A stretch of 64,000 nt of DNA from Cannabis sativa (lineage: Eukaryota; Streptophyta; Magnoliopsida; Rosales; Cannabaceae). Each line of letters begins with the position of its first letter. Positions within the stretch are counted from its first letter, which is position 1. Where the stretch lies: assembly GCF_029168945.1 (NCBI RefSeq), contig NC_083604.1, positions 43,953,686 through 44,017,685 on the forward strand, written 5' to 3'. The notes under the pieces were generated by a model, which did no database searches, was not told where the DNA came from, and saw nothing but the letters and a program-made list of their open reading frames with translations. The position numbers and the translations under genes are program-made. Below are positions 21,594 to 34,271 of the stretch, piece after piece.

Positions 21594-24500
21594 ATGGACG
21601 CCCCGCGAAACACAAGAAGTCAGGGTGGCATGGTTGAGACCGGAGGCAGTCAGGGGAATCCCCAAAATCCTCGTGGTCGCGGTCGTGGCCGTGGCAGAGC
21701 TCAGGGTGGTCGCCCTGTAAATCCACCTCAAGCTCCTCCTGATTGGGAGCAAAGATTTGCGGAGATGCAAGATAGAATTCGCCAGCAAGATGAAGAGATC
21801 CAAAGGTGAAGGCAGCAGGGTCCTCCTGCCGTGCCTCCTCAAGTGGTTCAGGCCGTTGCAATTCCTGCGGTGCCAGCAGAACAACCTGTTGTTGGCAACC
21901 GTATGGAGCCGTTGTATGAAAGATTCCGGAAACAGGCACCTCCAGTGTTTCTGGGAGGCCCTGATGTGATGAAGGCCGAGCAGTGGCTTTCAATGATTGA
22001 ACGCATCCTTAATTTTATGGGAGTGGTTGGCAATGACCGGGTAACCTGCGCCACTTTCCAGTTTCAGGAAGACGCTCTCGTGTGGTGGGAGTTGATAACC
22101 CTCACTCGAGACGTCACGCTGATGACCTGGGAAGAATTTAAGGAGTTATTTAACTCCAAGTATTACAACGAAGCAGTCCGCAGTGCAAAGCGGAAAGAGT
22201 TCACCGAGTTGGTTCAAACTGAGGGAATGTCGGTTACTGAATATACGACAAAGTTTGACCGGTTGGCCAAGTTGGCAGCGGGAATTGTGCCAACCGACTT
22301 TAGTAAGAAGGAAAAATATTTAGCGGGTTTGAGTGCAAAGATCCGGCATGATCTGGTTATTACCACTACTGAAGCAACCACGTATGCAGATATGGTTGAG
22401 AAGGCTTTGAGAGCCGAGGGTGCAGTGAAATTCCTTCAGGAGCCCCGGGTGACTCCGAGTGTTGGTGGAACCCCCACTGTTCCTACTCCTGTTTATGGTA
22501 GGGATGGTGGTGACTCCACCACTGAACAGAAAAGAAAAGTTGCTCCAGCTTCTGGTGGCTCGGGGCAAAGCAAGCGGTTGCGTGGGAACCAAGGCAGAGG
22601 GGGACGCCAGGGTTACCCTTATCCTGAGTGTCCAAGGTGCAAGAAACATCATCCAGGAGAGTGTAACCGGAAGACATGCTTCCTGTGTGGCATGGTGGGG
22701 CATTTCAAGAAAGATTGCCCCCAGGCAAAGAAAGAGGAGCCGAAAGCTGAGGTAAAACCGGTTCCTGGTCGTGTGTTTGCCATTACCCAAGCTGATGCTG
22801 CAGCCAGTCCCTTGTTCATAGACAGTCGGCTTCCCGTCAACAACTTGTTATTTACAGTATTATTTGACTCGGGAGCTACACGTTCATATGTGGCTACAAG
22901 AGTGATTGATCTTTTGGGTAGGCCTTGTGATATATTAGAAAGAGGGTTTGGAACTCTAATGCCTACCGGGGAATTGGTTATCTCTAATAGGCGCATTAGG
23001 TCTATGCCAATTAGGATTGAAGATAGGGAATTAAGTACTGATCTCATAGAATTGAAACTAACTGAGTTTGATATTATACTGGGAATGGATTTCTTATCCA
23101 AGTATTCGGCCAGTATAGATTGTAGGCGTAAAATGGTGACTTTTCGGCCGGAAGGTGAAGATCCATTTGTTTATGTTGGATCGGTTCAGGGGTCTCGGAT
23201 CCCGGTTATTTCTGTGCTGAGAGCTAGGGATTTACTATGCAATGGTTGTGTACGATTTCTAGCGGTGGTATTTGACTCCAGCAGACCTGAAACATTTGGG
23301 CCTGAGGTAGTCCGGGTGGTGAAAGATTTTCTTGATGTATTTCCCGAGGAGTTGCCAGGATTGCCGGCACAGCGAGAGATTGACTTTGTAATTGATTTGG
23401 CACCTGGAGTCGAACCTGTTTCTAAAGCTCCATATAGGATGGCTCCAGCGGAACTCAAGGAGCTTAAGTTACAACTTCAGGGAATGCTTGACATTGGGTT
23501 TGTTCGACCCAGTGTGTCGCCCTGGGGAGCTCCAGTTCTTTTTGTAAAAAAGAAACATGGTTCCCTCAGAATGTGTATTGATTATCGGGAACTAAACAAG
23601 CTAACAATTAAGAACAAGTACCCGTTGCCTAGGATCGATGATCTGTTCGATCAGCTTCAGGGAAAGACAGTGTTTTCGAAAATTGATTTACGGTCTGGTT
23701 ATCATCAACTCATAATTCGGGAGGAAGACATACCGAAAACTGCTTTTAGAACCAGATATGGGCACTATGAGTTTCTGTAATGTCATTCGGATTGATTAAT
23801 GCTCCTGCGGCCTTTATGGATCTCATGAATAGGGTATTCAAGGATTTCCTCGATAACTGCGTTATAGTGTTTATCGATGACATTCTTGTATACTCTCGGT
23901 CAGAAGAGGAGCACGAGCATCATCTTCGAATGGTGTTACAGCGACTTAGGGATCACAAGCTGTATGCCAAGTTCAAAAAGTGTAAATTCTGGTTGTCCGA
24001 GGTGTCCTTTCTAGGTCATATTGTTGGGAAGAATGGAATTATGGTCGATCCAAATAAGGTGGAATTAGTGAAGAATTGGCCGAGGCCCAAGTCTGTGACG
24101 GAAATTCGAAGTTTTCTCGGGTTAGCAGGGTATTATCGACGTTTCGTCGAAGGATTTTCAAAACTTTCTATGCCCCTAACCGAATTGACCAAGAAAAATC
24201 AGAGATTTGTGTGGTCAGATAAATGTGAATCAAGCTTTCAGGAGTTGAAGCAGCGTTTGATAACAGCTCCGGTGTTAGCTTTGCCATCAGACCAAGAGAA
24301 ATTTGTTGTTTATTGTGATGCATCCAAACAGGGTCTGGGATGTGTTCTGATGCAAGCTGACAGAGTCATAGCCTATGCCTCTCGTCAACTGAAGGATTAT
24401 GAGCAGCGTTACCCAACTCATGATTTAGAGCTCGCTGCTGTGGTTTTTTCTTTAAAGATTTGGCGACATTATCTTTACGGTGAAAAGTGTGAAATTTATA

Positions 24501-26230
24501 CTGATCATAAAAGTCTTAAATACTTTTTCACCCAAAAAGATTTGAATATGAGGCAGAGGAGGTGGCTGGAGTTAGTTAAAGACTACGATTGTGAAATACT
24601 GTATCACCCCGGGAAGGCCAATGTTGTGGCCGATGCTCTGAGCAGAAAAGGTCCCGGTCAAGTGTGTACTACGGTTATGATAGCCCCTCAACTAGCCTCG
24701 GAAATGGCTAGTGCAGGAATTGAGTTCGTGGTCGGGAAATTACATAATTTAACACTCCAATCTGATCTGTTGGAGAGAATCAAAAAGGCATAACTGGAAG
24801 ATCCCGAGCTAGTTAAAGTTCGAGATGAAGTGGTGGCTGGTCGGCCTAGAGGCTTTTCAGTCTCAAGCAGTGGAATGTTGCTATATAAAGCTCGAGTTTG
24901 TGTTCCTGGTGTGGATGAGCTTAAGAAAGAGATACTTGATGAAGCTCACACCACGCCTTATTCGTTGCATCCGGGAACCACCAAGATGTATCAGGATTTG
25001 AAACCCTACTTCTGGTGGTATGGGATGAAAAGAGATGTGGTGGACTACGTGTCCAAGTGTTTAACCTGCCAGCGGATTAAGGCTGAACATCAGAGGCCGG
25101 CAGGGTTATTGCAACCTTTAGTCCTTCCAGAATGGAAGTGGGAGGACATCGCAATGGACTTTGTAACTGGTTTGCCTAGAACTACGGGAATGTATGATTC
25201 TGTTTGGGTCATCGTGGACAGATTCACAAAGTCAGCTCACTTCTTACCAGTGAAAGTTACATATTCAGTGGATCAGTATGCTGAATTGTATGTGAAGGAG
25301 ATAGTTCGTCTCCATGGAGCCCCTAAATCTATTGTGTCAGATAGGGATCCAAAGTTCACATCAAAGTTTTGGGTGAGTCTTCAGAAGGCTATGGGTACCA
25401 AGTTAAAGTTTAGCACAGCCTTTCACCATCAAACCGATGGTCAGTCAGAAAGAACTATTCAGATTTTAGAAGACTTACTGCGAGCCTGTGTCATGGACTT
25501 TGAGGGTTCATGGAGTAAGTACTTGCCTTTAATTGAATTCTCCTACAACAACAGCTACCAAAGTACAATAGGGATGGCTCCCTATGAGATGTTATATGGT
25601 AGAAAATGTCGTTCTTCTATTCATTGGGACGAGACAGGAGAAAGGAAGTACCTGGGTCCAGAGTTAGTGCAAAGGACCAATGAAGCTATTGATAAGATCA
25701 AGGCTCGGATGCTTGCTTCTCAAAGCAGGCAGAAAAGTTATGCTGATCCGAAGCGCAGAGATGATACATTTCAGGCAGGGGAACATGTTTTCCTGCGGGT
25801 TTCACAAATGAAGGGTATTAGGCACTTCGGGAAGAAGGGTAAGTTAAGCCCTAGGTTCATTGGGCCATTTCAGATACTCGAGAAGGTCAGGCAGGTAGTG
25901 TATCGGCTAGCCTTACCACCAGCATTATCAGCTGTTCATGACGTATTTCACATCTCTATGTTAAGGAAATACGTGTCAGACCCGACTCATGTCTTGAGTT
26001 ATGAAGCCCTTGAACTTCAACCAGACTTATCCTACGAAGAGCAACCTGTTCAGATTTTGGATAGAAAAGAAAAAGTTCTTCGGAACAAGACTATTGCACT
26101 GGTTAAGGTGCTCTGGAGGAACAGTAAGGTGGAAGAAGCCACCTGGGAGTTGGAGTCGGATATGAGGACTCAGCATCCAGAGCTATTCAGGTTAGATTTC
26201 GGGGACGAAATCCTATTAACGGGGGGATAA
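21594..26230 (+). pseudogene. Tekay-like gag-pol, two stops and one frameshift
   Basis: A gag-pol polyprotein for particle formation, reverse transcription and integration. It starts at ATG 21594 (MDAPRNTRSQ). Gag core with WW near 22080; two cysteine knuckles, [12 protein letters not shown] and [14 protein letters not shown], at about 22630-22720; protease DSGAT near 22868; reverse transcriptase with FIDD near 23872; RNase H with YCDAS near 24313; integrase with a zinc-binding HHCC region (about 24960-25080), then the DDE core (MDFVTG, SDRDPKF, DGQSERT). The tail, about 26030-26200, is chromodomain-like (ATWELE). Breaks: TGA at 21807-21809; a one-base frame change at 23778-23780 inside reverse transcriptase, after which reading continues in the next frame; TAA at 24791-24793 between RNase H and integrase. 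Each piece is otherwise open, so the damage is recent. Confidence 0.93.
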
Positions 26231-26231
26231 T
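26221..26231 (+). other. Polypurine tract of the Tekay-like element
   Basis: GGGGGGATAAT immediately before the 3' LTR. It overlaps the last codons and the TAA stop of the pol frame. Confidence 0.8.
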
Positions 26232-28376
26232 TGTAATGACCGCTCTAGTATATGGATTAGTAAAGGCAATTAGCACTAATTTTTATTATTTTACTATTAT
26301 TTGTGAATTAATTTATTTGTGGACCCCAATATTTAGAAATAAATATTAGAGTTATAATTTCTCAATTCTGGAGATTTTATTAAACTCTAGGGGTATTATT
26401 TAGTTTATATGTGAAATATGTTAATTTTGTAATTTTTGCTCGGTGACAACGGAAAATGCGATGGATGGCTAGATTAATCACATGGGTAAGTTTAGAACCC
26501 TATTTCATAGTGGGATATATATTGGAGAAAATAGAATATCGGGCTTTATCGGGATTATGGTTTTGACCATTTTACCCCTAGGTTTAAGTGGGCTTTAGTT
26601 TTAAGCAAGAGGGCATTTTGGTCATTTTAAAGAAGTGATTAGGTGGCTGCCATGAGTGTGTGACACCTAGCACATTTCTTTTCAGCATGATTTAATTAAA
26701 AACCCTTTTAGAAATTAAGAGATAAAGAAGAAAAAATTGGAAAATTGGATTATCTCTTGAACTCTCTCTCTTGTTTTCGGTTGGGACAAACCAAGGACCT
26801 AAACCAGAATTTTCATCTTGTTTTTCTGGGATTTAGCAAGGAATCAAGGAGGATTTAACTAAGGTAAACCCTAGAATCCTTGAATATGTGAATTTTCAAG
26901 TTTTATGTTAGTTTGAAGTAATGAATTTGTGATATAGTGGCTGTTAGGTTTAGGTAGGTTTAGGGTTCGAATTTTAGGGTTCTTTTGAGTTGATTTTAAC
27001 TCCTAGTAGCTGGTTTTACTGTGTGTTGTTGGTTTGATTCAAGTTTAAGTTTTAAATGCAAAGCTTAGTTCATTAATGGCAACTTGAGTTGTGATGGTTT
27101 ATTCTGAGAATTACTGCCTGGAAATCATTGTGTATGCATTGTATAGGAGCTCTGGAAAGTTTGGTATCATTTGGTGGAAAATTGAGCAATGGAGGAGGTG
27201 TTTTGGGAATACTGGTGCAAACCGGCTAGCCGGTTTGCAATGCCACAAAAACCGGCTAGCCGGTTTTGGCAGGATTCCCAAACACTTCGTTCTCTCAATT
27301 TTTGTCCATTTCAGTGCCTCGATAGGGTGTTTCCCCATTTCCAGAGTTAGAATAACCGATTAAGAGTATAACAGAACCTAGGGTTTTTGTTTTGGGTTTC
27401 CCGGGATTATGGTTTAAATCATGTGACTTACCCGGTTTCAAAATGTGCTTAGGGCATCCATCTAGCACGAGAATTCCGTTCAGGTCGGCCAGCACACTTG
27501 AATTCGGAAAACAGGTAAGAACTGTGTATAATGTGTGATGTGATTATCTGGGTGTATGTATATGTATGATATATATGCATGTTGTTTGTATCATTGTATA
27601 TGTTTGGGTGATATCATAGCGACACAATCATTGTGTCGGTTCAGCAGTACAGGCATCGTACTGGTTAAGAGTGATATTCTCCCCCAAATGTATGAATTGG
27701 TACTATCATAGCGACACAACCATTGTGTCGGTTCAGCAGTACAGGCATCGTAATGGTTAAGAGTGATATCATGGCCAATTATACTTTTGGGTGTTATTGA
27801 CGCTATCATAGCGGGACGAACATAGTGCCGGTCCTACAGCTCGATTATAAAGCTGGTAGGAGTGATATCATGGTCAATAGCACAAGTAGTTTGAACGTTC
27901 ATACTCATCTGTTAAGCTCTGTAAATAGGTGTATGGGCGCCTATTTACAGGTCGGATATTATATGATATGTTATATGCATTTCTTACTGAGTCTGTTGAC
28001 TCACAGTTCTGCTTCCATGTGTAGGTAAAGGAAAGGCGAAGGCTGAACAGGAGTGAACCTGAGCTCGGGTGAGATTGTACATGTCAAGCAGCGCGACCTG
28101 GAGTGTTCGGTCTCGGGACATCTGGGAGTTGTATTTTGAAAGTCGCTGTGCGACCTGTATATCTGTATATTTTGGAATGTACGCTTAAAAAGTAAATTTT
28201 ATAAAGTTTAAAAAAACGGGATCCCGGCACTTGTAAATAATTTATTAAATTACAAAGTTTAGTATTTAATGCAAAAGTTTTAATTTGACAAGTTTTTCGA
28301 GAAATTTCTTTGATTAGCAAAGATTGCACAATAATTGAAAAAGCACTGTAGCGTGCCTTAGCATTAGGGCGTTACA
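26232..28376 (+). repeat. 3' LTR of the Tekay-like element
   Basis: 2145 bp, about 99% identical by eye to the 5' LTR, with the same palindrome pair (27218-27267) and tandem array (27613-27905). Followed by the second TCCAA target copy. Confidence 0.95.
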
Positions 28377-28381
28377 TCCAA

Positions 28382-31300
28382 TGTTCTTCTCCTGGGTTAA
28401 TCTGATACCTACTCATTACTCCCACTCAACAGCAGGTGTCTGGTCTAAGGCATACAAAAGCATATCTAAGACCTCTCACTGTTGATTTAAGAAATTCTTT
28501 CATGGCTTTATCTTTTCTGGAATAGTTGAGACTTTTCCTTAGATAAATAAAATCTATGTCTAAGAAGTTGTGAAGCTTCTATAGATTGTCATTAGAAAGA
28601 AAATGCTTCAGCATCTCACTAAAGTAAGTTGCCTGCATTAGAGTAAGTAATTACCAGGTATACCACAAGCCATAAGTTTAGATAAACTCAAACCTATAAT
28701 ACTAGGAACAGGAAGTTTTGTTAAGTCCATTAAATGGACTTATAAACGAAAATTTCCTTTTATGTCCTTGTAATAGAAAACATTAGGTTATTCCATGTGA
28801 ATGGATTAAACCATAGTTCTATTGGCTTTCTTCTTAGTTTCTTATCTTGACAATCCATTACTTGTTTAAACTCACAATAGATTTTAATCACTAGTGTCTC
28901 CCAAGTCATAAGAAGGTGAGTTCCTAGAAACTCTCCCACTACGACGAGGTACCGTGAATTATGTCTAAGAAAACTAAATGGTATTGACCTCTTCGGTTGT
29001 GGCAAGACAACAGAGGCAGTTGGATCATCATATGTTATATAAGATGATAGAACACTTTTGGAATTAAGAAAAATGTCTCCTTTATTTTCTACTTGTTTTC
29101 AGACTTAGTCATTATCTTAGAAAAGTAGTATTTGTTTGAACAAACACTTTCTTATCTATTGACAATGGGATGGTCCACCCCTAATCACTTAGAATAGCTA
29201 ACAAACCATGGTTAACAGTTCTAGCTTTTCTTCAGATTTTGATTAGGTCATTCATGAATCTAGTAATGATTTACATTAAGTAGCCAACCATTACATCATT
29301 CTGAAATTGTATTACCATAGAAGGAATTAGGCAACGACTAGTAACTAATCATCAACATGCAACTCGAAATTTCTGGGGAGGTAAGTTTGGATATAATTCA
29401 AAAATCAATTTAATGATCTTTGAACTGCATATCTACTAACTATTTCTCCACCCCTATCAGTTCGCAAGATCTTTAACCACTTACCTTAATGGTTTTAACC
29501 ATTGCTAGAAATTAATGAAATTTTTAAATATTTCAAATTTCTTGCTAAAAGGTATAATCTAGAGTTATCGTTTTAAGAATACAACGAAAAACTCATATCC
29601 ACCCCTGAATGTACTTCCATCTGCGAATGAGATGAACTACTTTCAGTGGATATAGGCATATTAACGCTTTGCAGAGATTGATCTTGTCAAATCCACTATG
29701 AACAAGATACAAATGCCATAGATTAAAAAAAATGTGGTAGTGTCTATGATGACATAGGTTTAGTTACATCAAAGAGTTCTTAGAATACTGCAAGTGGATC
29801 CTGGTCACAGAATACCTAACTCATATTCCATACAGTTTTAATCCATTAATAGAAGATGGATATTAAACACTTGAGAAAGTGTAACTGCATTGTATCTGGA
29901 ATTAGAAATATAAGAAAATTTCTGTTTGGATTCTAAAATTAAAGTCAAAGACTTAAATTCAACCAAATATAATGAGTAATTCTTTCTTGGACCACCACTA
30001 CTATTTAAACTCTAAGTCAGATTTGCCCATACAAGTAGGAGATTTCTAAGATTGAGGATTTATATCAATTGGGAATAGAATTTCGGGATTATAATCATAT
30101 GCGTCATTTAATTTCTTAAGAGAAAATATAGAATGACATGAAATGATTTATAGACCATTCATCCAATGATATGTTTTGAAGCTAATTCGAAATGAATAAG
30201 CTAAGAGGAATTAGGATAATTTCGTTTATAAATAAGAATCCAACGATGCTTCGATTAGCGAAAGACAAAGTAATCTTATTTATGTAATCTTCTTGTTTCA
30301 TATTGTAAAAATACTAGTCTAAGGTGTCATCAATTGATGAACAGTTAGATGTCGCATATACAATACTTATCTTTCGAGATCTTACACTATTATGTATGTC
30401 TAATGGTGAAAATCCATTAGGGATTTATCTCATTAGAAAAACAAACATGTTAGACCAACAATGAAGATTCGAAATTAAACTACAACTTTATAACAGAAAA
30501 TAACATGGTTCAATATAAATTCATACACAACTCAGAAATTATAAACATATAGCAAGTAGGAATGACTAGTGAAAATACTAAAACATACAATCCTAAATAA
30601 TTTCCAAGGTTTTCAACAACCGATACAAAGGTCCGGTAGGCGAGAGTCAAAGCATCATTTATTGAATAGAGTTGTCAGCTCATCTAAAATAGAAACCATT
30701 CTAGCAACCTTTTATTCGATCAAAATAAGAATCCAACGTTGTCCCGGTAGGCGAGAGTCAAGGTTATTCTCATTTTATGAGCTTCCACCATTGTTTCATG
30801 TTTCATAAGTTTATCTCTAAGTAGTCACCGTAGGGGAGAGTCTAATAGAGACGAAAACTTACAAAACACTTATCAAATGAAATCTTACGGTGTTAAATGC
30901 GTTCAACGAATAACCATCCATAGGGGGACGAAGTCTAGCGTCTCGAGGTTATATTGAAAAACATTTAACTTTTGTAACACCAACAATGGAGATCGAATAT
31001 CTTAATAATAATCAAGCTCATTATTTAAAGTGAGTTGTATTTTCTTTGATTCTCTTTTAATCTATTTATTTTAAATATATATATTTATTAATTAAAATTT
31101 CCAATTTAGAATGAAAAATTCCAAATATAAATTTTAATTTAATATTTATAAATTTTACTTAGATGGATATGAAAATAACATGAATTTCTTCCATCTTAGT
31201 AATAATTTCCAATAAATATTTAGAAAAATATTCAATTTAAGTTGTTACAAAATTAATTTAAATTAATTTACAACTCAAATTTAATTTTCTATAAATATAT

Positions 31301-34257
31301 ATTGCATTTCGAAAAATTAAAGTATATAAGAATACAATTTTCGAAAAATGCATATTAAAATAAAAAATAAATCCTGGAAAAATTATTCTAATTTAGTGTT
31401 GGCCCAAAATTAATTAATAAAATTAATTTACAACAAAAAATATAATTTTCCTATTTAATTAAATATATAAGAAAAATTTCAAATATTTAAGTATGATAAT
31501 GAAAATCAACTTAAATATTAATTTTCTATTTAATTAAATACACTAGAAAAATACTTCAAGCAAAAATATAATCTATCTAGATCTTCCTTTGACTAATTAA
31601 TTCAATTTCTAATAATATACTTTAATTTAATTTATTTTAAATTAATCGATAAATGAAAAAATCATTGATTTAAGTTGATCCAAGAATTAATTAAAATAAA
31701 TAATTAATTTACAACTTAATCTATTTTTCAAGATAAAATTCGAAATTCTAGCATTTAAGAAATGCAATTTCGAAAATTGATTAATAAAATAAAGAAAAAA
31801 TATATTTTTGAAAATTATTTAAATTTAGTTGAAAAAATAAATTTCAACTAAAAATAATTTTCTATTTAATTAAATGTCATGAAAAAGAAATATTTAAGTA
31901 TGATGATAAAAATCAACTTAGATATTTAATTTTCAAATTAATTAAATGTATTAAATTCAAGAAATAAATAATTAAGTGTAGAGAAGGCTTAATTATTAAT
32001 CTCTAGTTTAATACTAGGAAAAATATACTTAAATTCAATTGTACCAAAATTAATTAATAAATAATTAATTTCACAATGTATAATATTTCCTATTTAATAT
32101 TAGAAATAATAAGTAGTCTAGAAATAACTATCTAGAAAATATCTTATTTGACTAAGTATCTTTTCCACAAAATTTGAAAAAAATATCTAATTTAAGTTGT
32201 ATTAGAAAAAATCTAGAACTTAAATATTTTTCAAATTTAAATTTAATTAAATATCAAAAATTAAGTTGTAACCACTTAATTTGAGAATATTCCATTTTAA
32301 GTTAATATTTGAAAAGATATTAACTTAAAAAATATCTAAAGAATCTTAATAACCAATGCCTAAAATTCCTCAACTTAATTTTGAAATTTGAAATTCAAAA
32401 GATATTCAGATTTAAGTTGGTTAGTTGTAGATAACTAAATATCAACTTAAATAGGAATATTTAATGAAAAATTTAAATTAAGTTCCAGAAAGAATCTAGA
32501 TGGTTATAATTCTATATTTAATTAAATACAAGAAAATACATATAGTTTAGCTTAGAATATAAAATTCTTTAAACTATGATTCTCTAAATTAATTTCAAAA
32601 TAAATGAAATTAATTATGTTGCTAATCAATTTTAATTAGGTTAAACTAGTGTAATTAACCTAGTACAGTCATTCAAATCAGGCAAATGGGCCTTCACAAT
32701 TGGGGTGGTTTGTGTGAGGGGATTCTGGGTTCAGTATGTCGTACCCACTTCTATGGCTCCCAACTCTCACACAAGGCTCAAAAGAGAGGAATTTAACCTT
32801 AATAAGAACAACTGTTATTAATTGAATAAGCCCAATAACTAAATGGGCCTAAATAAATTCTATCAAGAACTATGATAATTTATTTTAGCAACAACAACCT
32901 ATATGTATCTATAATCAAATTAAACACATAGGCTCACACAGGCACACTTTGGATGGGTCCTATCATGTTGCTAGGTCATACACAGATGAAAGAAGATTGT
33001 AAATATACCTGTTACAAATTATTATCTTGACCAAGGGAGCCATCAGATCATTAGATCTGGCAAAAAGTAACCATGGCTATTTCCAATCAAGTAATAATAG
33101 GTTTTGAAAACTTACACATAAGCTAAAACACATACTCCTGCAACAAGGTTAGCTGGATAGTTGGATGTAGGATTTATTTAATTTTAAATTAAATTTTTAA
33201 TTTCGAAAATAATTAATTAAATAATAAAAAAAATTTCAAAATTTTTTAAAAAAAATTTGAAAAATTCGAAATTTTTAAAAAAAATTTAAATTTAAAATTA
33301 AACCTACAATTTTTGAAAAAACTAGGTTTCAACCAACCTAAATATCATTTCAAAAATTTGTTAACTACTTTTAAATTTTAAATGTTATTTTATAAATAAA
33401 AATTAAATAAAAAATTAGAAAAGATAAATAAATATCTTTTCAGATTTCAAATTTAATTTAAATAAATAAAATAACAAAATTTAAAAGTTAGCAAAATATC
33501 TTACATCTATTTAAAATTACATGATTATAAATATCTTATTTTAAATTTAAATAAGGTCAAAATATCTAAAAAGATTTAATTTTAAAAAAAAATCTTAAAA
33601 GATAAGATATAATTAAAAATATCTTAAAAGATAAGATATCTTAAAAATATCTTAAAAGATTTTATAAATATCTTATAAAATCTGACCTTAAATTTTAAAA
33701 AAAAATAAGATATAATCAAATTTAAAAATAAGATAGATTTTTAAGCAAGAAGATAGATACTAATTCTATTCAAATTCAAATTACACTAATATCTTGAATA
33801 AAATTTAAAAAATATTAAATTAATTCAAAATGATAATTAAAATTGAATTAGGAATAGTAATAGTGTAAATACAAAACTATGCCAAAAATCGGAAGTTAAT
33901 TCCATGAAAAAGCATGAAAAATCGAAGAAAAACAAAAAAATTTGAAACTGTACGGACAGATTTGCGATCGCAGGAAAATATCAGCACATCCCCGATTTTT
34001 TTTTTCAAATCTTCAAAAAATCATAACAAATTCAAATAAAATCCAAATTAAGTTCTGTAAAAGGCTAACTTGCTTAATTTTTTCCATACTATCCAATAAA
34101 AATAATTCCAGAGATGAAATCGCAATTATGTTTTACGAAAATTTCACAAACATCAATCAATCATCAAATAACACTCAATACAACATGATACCATCCAAAG
34201 AACATACAAACAATCGTTTTAAAGTCCAAATTTCTTGCAAGTAAATCAATTACCATG
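28382..34257 (-). other. Element F internal region, leader side, non-coding
   Basis: AT-rich sequence read on the minus strand. 28382-30430 resembles the post-gag region of copies D and A (reversed), with no gag or pol frame. 30570-30960 matches the block upstream of gag in copy A, including the repeated GACTCTCGCC motif. 31000-32640 and 33180-33850 are extremely AT-rich. 32650-32800 is a GC-richer block conserved with 43990-44135 of copy A. The gag expected between the leader and the post-gag region (near 30430) is absent. Short frames here are not supported as genes. Confidence 0.7.
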
Positions 34258-34269
34258 GCTCTGATACCA
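34258..34269 (-). other. Primer-binding site of element F, tRNA-iMet
   Basis: Reads TGGTATCAGAGC on the minus strand, two bases inside the 5' LTR and followed by CATGG. It is an exact match to the usual initiator tRNA-Met site. Confidence 0.85.
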
Positions 34270-34271
34270 GT

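Larger units (their letters stand above)
19169..28376 (+). mobile_element. Tekay-like Ty3/gypsy retrotransposon, complete, coding region broken
   Basis: A 9208-bp element with LTRs 19169-21311 and 26232-28376, TGTAATG...GCGTTACA termini and a perfect 5-bp target duplication TCCAA (19164-19168 and 28377-28381). The internal region has an initiator tRNA-Met primer site, a gag-pol region with the gypsy order (protease, reverse transcriptase, RNase H, integrase) and a polypurine tract. The C-terminal chromodomain-like tail and the long LTRs point to the Tekay/Del chromovirus lineage. By eye the LTRs differ at about 22 bases plus one 2-bp indel (about 1%), so the insertion is recent. It landed in copia element F. 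Confidence 0.95.

Noticed and set aside
30569..30808. 79-codon plus-strand frame in element F
   Set aside because: Opposite to the element's sense and within the leader block shared with copy A, which is non-coding there.
33942..34244. 100-codon plus-strand frame near the primer site of element F
   Set aside because: Antisense to the leader, AT-rich composition, and its counterpart in element E (318-503) is not conserved as a protein.
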